This document shows, one piece after another, positions 34,828 to 43,300 of a stretch of 64,000 nt of DNA. The translations under genes were made by a program, and so were the position numbers. The stretch spans positions 58,067 to 122,066 of the forward strand of contig JAFDVI010000034.1 in the NCBI GenBank assembly GCA_018269055.1, read 5' to 3'. Under the pieces are notes generated by a model. That model was not told the DNA's origin, searched no databases, and saw nothing but the letters and a program-made list of their open reading frames with translations. The stretch comes from Acidobacteriota bacterium (lineage in GTDB: Bacteria; Acidobacteriota; Blastocatellia; RBC074). Positions within the stretch are counted from its first letter, which is position 1. Every line of letters begins with the position of its first letter.

Positions 34828-36467
34828 TATCGGCCTCCTTTCTGGTTCGAAGCGGATTGTGCGGCTGTGCCCGCGATGCCGAAACAGTATTGGTACCCGT
34901 CAAATGTGCTGATATACACGCGACCATTGGCGACGGAAAGTCCGCTCCAATGGTTCCACGAAGCGATGGTGTCGCCGCTGTTCCAAAGCTCTTTGCCAGT
35001 TAGCGCGTCCAGCGCGTACAAAACCGCTTTCGTTGAACCGGCGATGCGGTTCCGTGCGTCGTGGTTATACGCAAGGCCGATGTCGTATTTGGCTTGATCG
35101 GTGTCTTCGCCGCTGCCGTATGCGAACACGACGCCGTTGGCGATGATTGGAGGTTCGGCGCGATTCATATCGCGCGAAATCCAGGCCGGCGTCAGCGTGT
35201 ATTTGCCCGCTTTGTCTTCCACCTTGAAGGCGACAATCGCGCCCATTTTGACCGGGCCGTATTGAACCGGCGCAGTGAATTTGGAATGTTTCGGCCCCCA
35301 GAACGGCGACAACACCCAGCGCGTGCCTTTGCTGTCTTCCCAAGTCGCCAGCGAACCCCAAACTCCGGCGGAGGCAAAATTGACTTCTTCATTGCAATAC
35401 AGCGGCGTGCGATACAGCGGGGTTCGATGGTCGTCGCCGCCAATGGAATCCGTGTCCATCAAATACATCACGCATTCCTTGCCCGCGTCCACCATCAACT
35501 CTTTGCCTTTGTACTTGAAAATCGCGCAGGTGACCTGCATGTCCAGATCGCGTTTCCACAACCATTCGGCGTTCGACGGGCCGTAATAATCCACCAGCTT
35601 GGCGGCTTTGGTTTTCGGGTCCTGCTGAATGCCGATGATGCCGTTGCCGTAAATCCCATTTTCCGGGTCCCAGCGACCATCGCCCGTGCCCGTGTACATG
35701 ACGCCTTTGGAATCAATGGCTCCGCCGGTGCGACCCCACATGCCTCCACCCGCGGGTCCCCATGACCCGACTTTGTCTGTGGCCAAATCGTACAGGTAAA
35801 CCATATTTGGATTGCCGCCGCATCCTTGTGCTGTGTGAACGTAAATCACGTTGTTGCGAAGGTTTAGCGCATAGGGTTTGCCGTTCGGAGGCATAAATTT
35901 AGAAGGCGGTTTGATTTCGTTGCCCGTCGCCAAATCCATTCGGCGCAAGGTTCCATCCCAAGCGGCCGCATACACAATGTATTTGCCAGGAGCATCGCCC
36001 GGGCCGATCACCGGTGTGGCAGTGATGCCGCCAGGACACAAAATGCCCGCGCCGCGTCCACCATCGCCAGGAGGATTCCATTCGGATTGAAAATGGTGTT
36101 TCCACACAATCGCGCCCGTTTCGGCATCAAGCGCATACAAATTGTCTGTGACCCCCGTCACCAGCACCAGTTGTTTTGGCCCGCTGGCAGTGGTTACGTT
36201 GCTGGCAATCAGCGCAGGCAGCAGGTTGTGCATCTGCCGAGGCTGGTTATCAAGCTTGGTTTTCCACAACAACTTCATGTTTTTGACGCTGGTTGTGGAA
36301 AGGATGGATTCATTTTTCTGCCAGCCGGTGCGTTCAATGTCGCCGCCATCCATCAGCCAATCGGCGAGTTTGCCGCTTTGCGCTTGCGGAGTCGGACTCC
36401 AATCGGCAAGGCATCCCAACAAGAGCAACAGTAGCCCTGAGACTCTGAAAAATTTTCGATATTCCAC
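34827..36467 (-). CDS. Exported PQQ-type beta-propeller protein
   Basis: A 546-residue propeller paralogue of the next gene, starting with a hydrophobic signal segment (GLLLLLLGCLADW; a Cys is present but the lipobox is not canonical). The mature part has DWLMDGGDIERTGWQKNESI, LWKTKLDNQPRQMHNLLPAL, YALDAETGAIVWKHHF and YALDALTGKELWNSGDTIAS. I chose the GTG at 36467 because AAGGAGTATTCCAG lies directly upstream; the frame remains open to a GTG at 36500. It is the first gene of a tight pair (one-base overlap). The substrate is unknown; a membrane-linked quinoprotein dehydrogenase is possible. Confidence 0.87.
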   Translation of the reverse strand: MEYRKFFRVSGLLLLLLGCLADWSPTPQAQSGKLADWLMDGGDIERTGWQKNESILSTTSVKNMKLLWKTKLDNQPRQMHNLLPALIASNVTTASGPKQLVLVTGVTDNLYALDAETGAIVWKHHFQSEWNPPGDGGRGAGILCPGGITATPVIGPGDAPGKYIVYAAAWDGTLRRMDLATGNEIKPPSKFMPPNGKPYALNLRNNVIYVHTAQGCGGNPNMVYLYDLATDKVGSWGPAGGGMWGRTGGAIDSKGVMYTGTGDGRWDPENGIYGNGIIGIQQDPKTKAAKLVDYYGPSNAEWLWKRDLDMQVTCAIFKYKGKELMVDAGKECVMYLMDTDSIGGDDHRTPLYRTPLYCNEEVNFASAGVWGSLATWEDSKGTRWVLSPFWGPKHSKFTAPVQYGPVKMGAIVAFKVEDKAGKYTLTPAWISRDMNRAEPPIIANGVVFAYGSGEDTDQAKYDIGLAYNHDARNRIAGSTKAVLYALDALTGKELWNSGDTIASWNHWSGLSVANGRVYISTFDGYQYCFGIAGTAAQSASNQKGGR

Positions 36468-37454
36468 CTGGAATACTCCTTTTGATAACACGTTGGCCAC
36501 TGCCTTCGTGAAGTAGATAAATGATCTTCCGTGAAAAAGAACCAGGAGCGGATGCAGATACCCTTATTCGGGTGATCTCTTCTAAACGTATCGTAGCAAT
36601 GAGATTGTAGAAACTTGAATCAGTTCAGGGCAGGCGGAAAGTCACGCCCTGATCCAACTCCGAAAGACGGAATCTCGCCCCTTCAGTTTCATAATTTTGT
36701 TTGACCAATTGGTGACTTGTGGCAGGTTATACACCGACTGCAAGAGTGGGAGCAAGGAACGTGCATCGCAAAAAAGAATATCACTTGGCCCATCAACTTT
36801 TTATCGAAGAAGGCAGAAGCAAGGATGATTTCGAGTGTTTTGGCCAGAAACATTTGCGGAAACGTTTCAAGAGAAGTTTTTGACCAGAAATGCTTGCTCA
36901 AAACGCTCTGTTCGTAAAATGCGATTGCCTCGGATGATATCGCCAAAATTTTTATCGGAACCGTTAAGAAGCTTGCCCGCTGGTATTTGATCAGCGTAGT
37001 ATTCGCGCGGATTGAAAGAGTCGGTTCTGCGCGTTGCCATCCTACCATTCGGCAACGAAGCTTTGCCCGTCGGGCGCGATAATAGCAGGCTTAATTTTCC
37101 GTCTTGGTCACAACCCCGCCCCAATAACTGAGCAGCCCCAGAAAACCACCCCTCAGTGCCCTGAGAAAGACTTCTTGTGGAACGAGTAAAAACGAAACTG
37201 ATTGAATGCTCCGTTTTAAGAGCGGCGACGACAATTACCCTGACAGAGCGGTATTCCAGCAATGATGTTTCCAAGCCGCCTGTGCAAACAAAATTTACAA
37301 AGTGTGCTCAGGTATGGCGCTGCGGAATCTGTGCAGGAGCGGGCGCTTTGGCCCCGGACTGGGCAAAATGCCCCTCAGCAACGGAGTACAACGGCACTGA
37401 CAAACGCGCCTAGATACGAACGCAGATACTCATAGGCTATTCGTGCTTCTGAAA
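36468..37454. other. Long stretch without a convincing gene
   Basis: About 1 kb. Several short open frames overlap on both strands, none with a good ribosome binding site and a recognisable domain. On the minus strand, short runs look faintly coding (GKLLNGSDKNFGDIIRGN near 36960-37000 and CITCHKSP near 36720), but they lie in different frames interrupted by stops, so at best this is a decayed gene. The promoter of the propeller operon should be at the left edge. Confidence 0.4.
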
Positions 37455-37493
37455 AGCAAAAAAGCCGCTAAGCCCGTTGGCTTAGCGGCTTTC
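37455..37493 (-). terminator. Rho-independent terminator of the tRNA gene
   Basis: A perfect 14-bp stem AAAGCCGCTAAGCC (37462-37475) with its complement (37480-37493), a 4-base loop, and a T-rich tail on the minus strand (TTTTGC then TTTTC). It lies 19 bases past the 3' end of tRNA-fMet. Confidence 0.9.
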
Positions 37494-37511
37494 AGTGCTT
37501 TTAGAAAATGA

Positions 37512-37585
<74 letters not shown>

Positions 37586-37678
37586 TCAAAACCAAGAAGA
37601 GCGAATTTAGATGCCAGTACCCGTTTTGTCAACGGGGTGTCCAAAACTTTCTTGTTGATTTGGATTTTGCAGAAGTAT

Positions 37679-37930
37679 TTATCCGCCGATAATTCCCGCC
37701 ACGCCGCAACTTAAGCACCGGTAGAGCGTTCCGGCGCGTTCCGGGAAAACCTGCACCCTGGCGGGGCCGCAGGTGTGTTCGACGTTTACTTCAAAGAGCG
37801 TGTAATACTGGTCGTCGCTGATTTCGACCAGGGCGTCAAAGATCGCCTGCTCAGCCATGGTGTTGTTATCAATTGCCCGGAAAAAATCCAGTTCGTAATC
37901 GGAATAACCCTCTTCGTATCCGTTTTGCAT
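37679..37930 (-). CDS. Small cysteine-containing protein, unknown
   Basis: I do not recognise this 83-residue acidic protein. The N-terminal half is helical and Glu/Asp/Tyr-rich (NGYEEGYSDYELDFFRAIDN). The C-terminal half has HTCGPARVQVFPERAGTLYR followed by CLSCGV, so a CxxC pair with a third Cys and a His could bind zinc. GGGAGGCGCA directly precedes the ATG at 37930, which is good evidence that it is translated; a longer frame starts 4 codons upstream. It lies between the tRNA and the divergent DsbA-like gene and seems to be a single-gene unit. Confidence 0.65.
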   Translation of the reverse strand: MQNGYEEGYSDYELDFFRAIDNNTMAEQAIFDALVEISDDQYYTLFEVNVEHTCGPARVQVFPERAGTLYRCLSCGVAGIIGG

Positions 37931-38050
37931 TGCGCCTCCCATAAACCCGCTTGCGCGGCGTTTCCCTTAAATTGTCAGTTCAAGATTTTGTTGTCTGGCT
38001 GACGGCTTTTATACTACGGCGCGATTCATTCACAAAAGGAGTTCTTGCAG

Positions 38051-38695
38051 ATGCCTGTCATCGTCCAGGTGTTTTCCGATTACGTTTGCCCGTACTGTTA
38101 TTTGGGAGAGGTTGTCGTCAGAAAGGCTGCCGTTACGACCGGAGCGGAAATTGTCTGGCGAGCGTATCTATTGCGCGAATCCGTGCCGCCGAAGTTTGAA
38201 CCGGGCGGCGAGCGAATGAACGCAAGCTGGAACAATTTCATTTACCCGATGGCGGAACGGCTGGGCCTGACGATTCGACAACCATCGCACGCGTCGCTGA
38301 CCCGGTTGGCGCACGAAGCTGCCGCCTGGGCCAGGACAAGACACAACTTTGAGTCGTTTCACCAGGGATTGTTCAACTCTTTTTTCCGCGAAGATCGGGA
38401 CATTGGCGACATCGCCGTGTTGAAAGAAATTGCCTGGCAATCGGGGTTGAATCCCGCTGAGTTGGAAAAAGCGTTGGCGGAAAGAAAAATGGCCGACGAT
38501 CTGGACGAAGATTTGTTGATCGCGCGGACTTACGGGGTCACGATGGTTCCCAGCTTTGTCATCGGCGGCCACTTGTTGGCGGGCGTGCAGGACGAAGCCG
38601 TGTTGGTTCGAGCCATCGAACTTGCGCGCGAAGGAAAGCTGGAAGCGGAAACGAAAAAGCTGCCGCATTTGCCAATCAACATCTCTCGGAATTGA
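38051..38695 (+). CDS. DsbA family oxidoreductase (FrnE-like)
   Basis: A 214-residue cytoplasmic thioredoxin-fold protein of the 2-hydroxychromene-2-carboxylate isomerase/FrnE branch. It has FSDYVCPYCYLGE at the N-terminus with the CPYC redox pair (Cys13, Cys16), a helical insert, and near the C-terminus the cis-proline region GVTMVPSFVIGG. FrnE proteins act in disulphide handling or polyketide biosynthesis; the exact role is unknown. AAGGAG lies 9 bases upstream of the ATG at 38051. It is followed after one base by the aldolase gene, so it heads the dgo operon, an unexpected partner for sugar-acid catabolism. Confidence 0.9.
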   Translation: MPVIVQVFSDYVCPYCYLGEVVVRKAAVTTGAEIVWRAYLLRESVPPKFEPGGERMNASWNNFIYPMAERLGLTIRQPSHASLTRLAHEAAAWARTRHNFESFHQGLFNSFFREDRDIGDIAVLKEIAWQSGLNPAELEKALAERKMADDLDEDLLIARTYGVTMVPSFVIGGHLLAGVQDEAVLVRAIELAREGKLEAETKKLPHLPINISRN

Positions 38696-38696
38696 A

Positions 38697-39326
38697 ATGC
38701 ACCAAACCATCAAACACATTGAAGCAGGCCGAACCATTGCCATTTTGCGCGGAGATTTCGCCGGACGCGAAGAGGAAATCGTCGCCGCAATGATCGGAGG
38801 TGGCCTGACCGCCGTCGAAGTCACCCTGAATTCCCGCGACGTAATGGCGGCGATCAATCGTCTGGCAAAACGCTTCGGCTCCGAAATCGCCGTCGGTGCG
38901 GGAACCGTGCTGACGCCAAATGAAGTTGTGCGGGCAGCAGATGCCGGAGCGCAATTCATCGTTTCGCCCAACCGCGACATTTCGGTGATTGAGCAAACGA
39001 AAAAGCTTGGCTTGGTTTCTTTGCCCGGCTGTTTCACGCCTTCGGAAGTCGTCGAAGCAATCAATGCCGGAGCCGATGCCGCAAAACTCTTTCCGGCAAA
39101 TGCGCTTGGCCCGGCCTTCGTGAAAGCTTTGCGCAGCCCGCTGCCGCAAATTCGCATGGTGCCGACCGGCGGCGTGACGGCTGAGCTGGCGCGCGAATAC
39201 TTCATCGCCGGAGCCTGGGCCATTGGCGCTGGTTCGGAGCTGATCGGGAAAGATTGGTTTTCCGATAGTGGATTGGAACGCTTGCGCCAGCGCACCGCAG
39301 CGTTTGTAGCGGCAGGGAGACGCTAA
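38697..39326 (+). CDS. dgoA: 2-dehydro-3-deoxy-6-phosphogalactonate (KDPG/KDPGal-type) aldolase
   Basis: A 209-residue class I aldolase of the KDPG/KHG family. It has IAILRGDFAGREEEIVAAM, the EVTLNSRD segment with the general base glutamate, GAGTVLTPNE, the Schiff-base lysine in AAKLFPANALGP, and the phosphate loop MVPTGGVT. It cleaves a 6-phospho-2-keto-3-deoxy sugar acid to pyruvate and glyceraldehyde-3-phosphate. The galactonate-specific name rests on the overlapping dgoK gene; KDPG activity alone (eda) is possible. The start at 38697 follows the DsbA-like gene by one base. The 3' end shares one base with dgoK. Confidence 0.9.
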   Translation: MHQTIKHIEAGRTIAILRGDFAGREEEIVAAMIGGGLTAVEVTLNSRDVMAAINRLAKRFGSEIAVGAGTVLTPNEVVRAADAGAQFIVSPNRDISVIEQTKKLGLVSLPGCFTPSEVVEAINAGADAAKLFPANALGPAFVKALRSPLPQIRMVPTGGVTAELAREYFIAGAWAIGAGSELIGKDWFSDSGLERLRQRTAAFVAAGRR

Positions 39327-40309
39327 TGGCTGAAACCGAACTGTGTGCGATTTACGTGGACACGGGCACGACCAATAGTCGTGTTTGGTTGCTGCATGGC
39401 GATGAAATTCTGGCCAAAGCCGATGCGCACATCGGCGTGCGCGATACGGCAAAAGATGGTTCGCCTGCGCGATTGCGCTCGACGCTGCGCGAACTGATCG
39501 AAAAGGTTCGTGCCGAAGCGGCAGAAGCCAAACCAGTTTGTGTGGCTGCCTCCGGCATGATTACTTCGTCGCTGGGACTGGCGGAGGTTCCTCATCTGGT
39601 TGCACCTGTCGGAATCACTGAACTGGCGTCGGCCATCCAATCTCACGAGTTTTCAGACGTTACTGACCTGCCCGTGTTGCTTGTTCCGGGTGTGAAATCC
39701 GGCCAGATGCCTTGCGACTTGGCGACGGTCGCCGAAGCGGATTTGATGCGCGGCGAAGAAACACTTTGCGTTGGATTGGCGATGATGGGATTGGCGGAAA
39801 CTCCCGCGACGGTATTGAGTTTGGGGTCGCACTGGAAAGCAATCAGGCTTGATGCGCAAGGGCGCATTGCCGCCAGCGTTACCTCGCTTTCGGGCGAATT
39901 GGTTTATGCTGCGCAAACCCAAACGATTCTGGCCAGCGCAGTTCCGCACGAACGGTTGGCAACGGTGAATTTCGACTGGTTGGAAGCCGGAATGCGCCAG
40001 CAACGTCGCGCCGGATTGGCTCGCGCGTTGTTTTGCGTGCGGTTGCTGGAACAATCGAAACAGGGAAGCGCCGAAGACCGTCTGAGTTTTCTGATTGGAG
40101 CTTTTATTGCCGCCGACCTCGATGCGCTGCTGCGAAATGAAGTGTTATCTGATTCAGTTTTGCTGGTTGGCAGCGGCGGATTGGCCGCGGCGTGGCGGCA
40201 TGCACTGGCGCAAGTGGAAATCCAGTCACAAGTTGTCACAGGCGAAGACAGCGAACGCGCACTGTTGGCCGGGCTTCGCAATATCATTTCAATCGCTCTG
40301 CATCACTAA
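39326..40309 (+). CDS. dgoK: 2-dehydro-3-deoxygalactonokinase
   Basis: A 327-residue sugar acid kinase of the DgoK family (ASKHA fold). It has the N-terminal phosphate loop YVDTGTTNSRVWLLHG, the family segment AASGMITSSLGLAEVPHLVA, PGVKSGQMP and a C-terminal VGSGGLAAAWRHAL. It phosphorylates 2-keto-3-deoxygalactonate in the De Ley-Doudoroff route; the product feeds the aldolase encoded by the preceding, one-base-overlapping gene. No galactonate dehydratase is visible in the window. The DUF1553 gene starts 3 bases after its stop, so transcription may continue into it. Confidence 0.93.
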   Translation: MAETELCAIYVDTGTTNSRVWLLHGDEILAKADAHIGVRDTAKDGSPARLRSTLRELIEKVRAEAAEAKPVCVAASGMITSSLGLAEVPHLVAPVGITELASAIQSHEFSDVTDLPVLLVPGVKSGQMPCDLATVAEADLMRGEETLCVGLAMMGLAETPATVLSLGSHWKAIRLDAQGRIAASVTSLSGELVYAAQTQTILASAVPHERLATVNFDWLEAGMRQQRRAGLARALFCVRLLEQSKQGSAEDRLSFLIGAFIAADLDALLRNEVLSDSVLLVGSGGLAAAWRHALAQVEIQSQVVTGEDSERALLAGLRNIISIALHH

Positions 40310-40312
40310 GCT

Positions 40313-43300
40313 ATGAACCTGAAGCTTATAGTTATTGCCACATTCGTTCTGTCGGTTGTTGCCGTCATTTTGTTTCAACCCATTATCCAGGCTGAACAAG
40401 CAGCGCAACCGGCAACTCGCCGCATAGATTTCAACCGCGACATTCACCCGATTCTTTCCGACAAATGTTTTGCCTGCCACGGGCCCGACGCCACCGCCAA
40501 GAAAATCAAATTGCGATTGGATTCCGAAGCCTCTGCGACCGCCGATTTGGGCAGAGGCCGCCGCGCCATCGTTCCCGGCGATGTGGAAAAAAGCCTGCTG
40601 GTGCAGCGCATCACCCACAAAGACGAAATGATGCGCATGCCGCCTGTGGATTCCGGGCGTAAGCTTACACAAGCGGAAATTGACTTGCTGACTGAATGGA
40701 TTCGCCAGGGCGCGCACTGGCAGCAGCATTGGTCGTTTGTCACGCCGACTCGCCCGGTGCTGCCAAAAATCAAAAATACCGCGTGGCCGAAAAACGCGAT
40801 TGATTATTTCGTGCTCGCACGGATCGAAGCCGATGGCTTGCAACCTTCGCCCGAAGCCGACCGAGCTACCTTATTGCGTCGCGTTTCTTTTGATTTGACA
40901 GGGCTGCCGCCGACAACAAAAGAGCTGGACGAGTTTCTGAATGATGATTCGCCGAACGCGTATGAAAAGGTCGTGGATCGGCTGTTGGCTTCACCGCGGT
41001 ACGGCGAACGAATGGCAGTTCGCTGGCTGGATGCTGCGCGGTATGCCGACACGAACGGTTACCAGATTGACGGCGACCGTTCGGCCTGGCGCTGGCGCGA
41101 TTGGGTGATCGAAGCCTTCAACGCCAACAAACCCTTTGATGAATTTGTCGTTGAACAACTGGCCGGAGATTTGTTGCCGAAAGCTTCCAGCCCGGAAGTG
41201 ACGCTGGATCAACGCATCGCGACGGCGTTCAACCGCAACCATCGCATCAACGCCGAAGGCGGCATCGTGCCGGAAGAGTATCGGATTGAATACGTCGTTG
41301 ATCGTGTGGATACGACCTCGACGGTGTTTATGGGGCTGACGTTTGGCTGCGCGCGTTGCCACAACCACAAATTCGATCCGCTGACGCAAAAAGAGTTTTA
41401 TCAACTGTCGGCGTATTTCAACAGTATTGACGAAGACGGGCATTCGTTCGATTGGGGCAATTCGCCGCCGGTAATGGCTGCGCCGACGCGCCAGCAGCAG
41501 GCGGAACTGGCGAAGTTCGATCAACAGATCGCAACGGCTGAATACGAGTACAACCGGCTGGCAAAGAAAGCCGCAGGCAAAGAGCGCGACTGGGAAAAAA
41601 CGTTCGTAGTTCCGCCTTCAGGAGGCAGGGATTCGATTCGCTCGAAACGGCGTGCTGGCACAAACCTTCCGTCTAAAGACGGTACTACGAACTGGTTTCC
41701 CAAAGAAAAGTTGATTGTGCGGATTCCGTTCGACGAACAGCAAGCGCCTGTCTTCATCCCTTCTGATCGCGCATACCACAACCAGGAAGACATCAAAAAG
41801 AAAGACAAAATTGGCGAACCCGGCGGATTCAAAGAGGGCCAGCCGCGTTTTGTCGCTTCGCCATTGGGGCAGGGAACCGCCTTTGACGGCAAGCTGTATT
41901 TCGACGGCGGGTTGAATGCCGATTACCGTTACAAAACCACGTCCAGCGATTACCGCGAACGTTTCACCATTGCGGCGTGGGTGTATCCCGGAACGGAATC
42001 GGCGGGTTCCATCGTGACGAAAGTCAGCGATGCGCCTGCCGAAGTTGAAAACGGCGTCCCGCGCGCCGAAGGTTACGGCCTGTATTTCCTCAACGGAAAA
42101 CTGCATTTCAATATGGTGTTTCGCTGGGGCGAAGACGCGATGCGCGTGGAAACCGCGGAGCCATTGCCGCTGCGGCAATGGCATCACGTCGCCGTTGTGT
42201 TTGACGGATTGAAGCAGTGGGAAGACCGGTTGAAGATTTTCGTGAATGGCCGGGAAGTGAAACTGAAATGGACACAGCGAAACTTTTATCTGCTGTTCGG
42301 AAATTCGCGCAACCCATTGCGGATCGGCGCTGGCGGAGGCCCGCAGTTTCGATTCAACGGCGCGCTGGACGAAGTGAGAATGTACAGCCGCGCGCTGGAT
42401 GCCAACGAAATTTCCGCGTTGGCCTGCGCCGATTCGCTGGAAACCATCGCGGCAATTCCGGCGGACAAACGCACTCAGGCGCAGGCGTGGAAGCTTCGCG
42501 GTGCGTTTCTCGCTTCGGTTGCTCCCGATCCGTTGAAACTGGCGTACAGCAAACTGGCGGAGTTGCGAGAACAACGGCAGAAGTTCGTGGATGATTTGCC
42601 TCCGTTGATGGTGATGCAGGAAATGCCGCAACCGCGTCCGGCCTATGTTCTGAAGCGTGGAGCGTACGATGCTCCGGGCGAACAGGTGCAGCGTGCGGTT
42701 CCCGCCGTATTGCCACCGATGCAGCCCGGATTGCCGAACAATCGGCTGGGCTTGGCTCGATGGTTGGTCAGCAAGGAACATCCGCTGACCGCTCGCGTCG
42801 CGGTCAATCGGTTTTGGCAGATGCTGTTCGGCGTCGGCCTGGTCAAAACAAGCGAGGATTTCGGCGCGCAGGGCGAACCGCCTTCGCATCCGGAATTGCT
42901 GGATTGGCTGGCTGTCGCGTTCCGCGACGGAATGATGAAGTCTGAAGGCGGAATGATGAATAAAGAAAACGCTGCAAACAACCTGCATCAATCATCCTTC
43001 AGCATTCATCCTTCGCAGGCTTGGGATGTGAAGGCCTTGCTGAAAACCATTGTGATGAGCGCAACCTATCGGCAATCGTCCAAGCTAAACCCAACGAATC
43101 CGCAATCCGCAATCCGCAATCCGCAATTGAGCGATCCCGAAAATCGTTTGTTGTCGCGCGGCCCACGTTTCCGGTTGTCGGCGGAAATGATTCGCGATCA
43201 AGCCTTGTTCGTTTCCGGGTTGCTGGTGGAAAAACTCGGCGGGCCTTCGGTCAAACCGTACCAGCCGGACGGACTGTACAAAGACATGGCCTTTTCCGGG

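Noticed and set aside
36689..37048. Open frame on the minus strand ending in CSRCITCHKSP
   Set aside because: No ribosome binding site, no signal peptide and no other cytochrome feature; the composition looks random apart from the CxxCH.
41618..42991. Long minus-strand frame (457 codons) inside the DUF1553 gene
   Set aside because: Antisense to a multi-domain protein with clear homology, and no domain is visible in its translation.
43081..43130. AATCCGC repeats taken as a CRISPR-like array
   Set aside because: Units are 7 bases, directly adjacent, with no spacers; this is a simple tandem repeat in a coding sequence.
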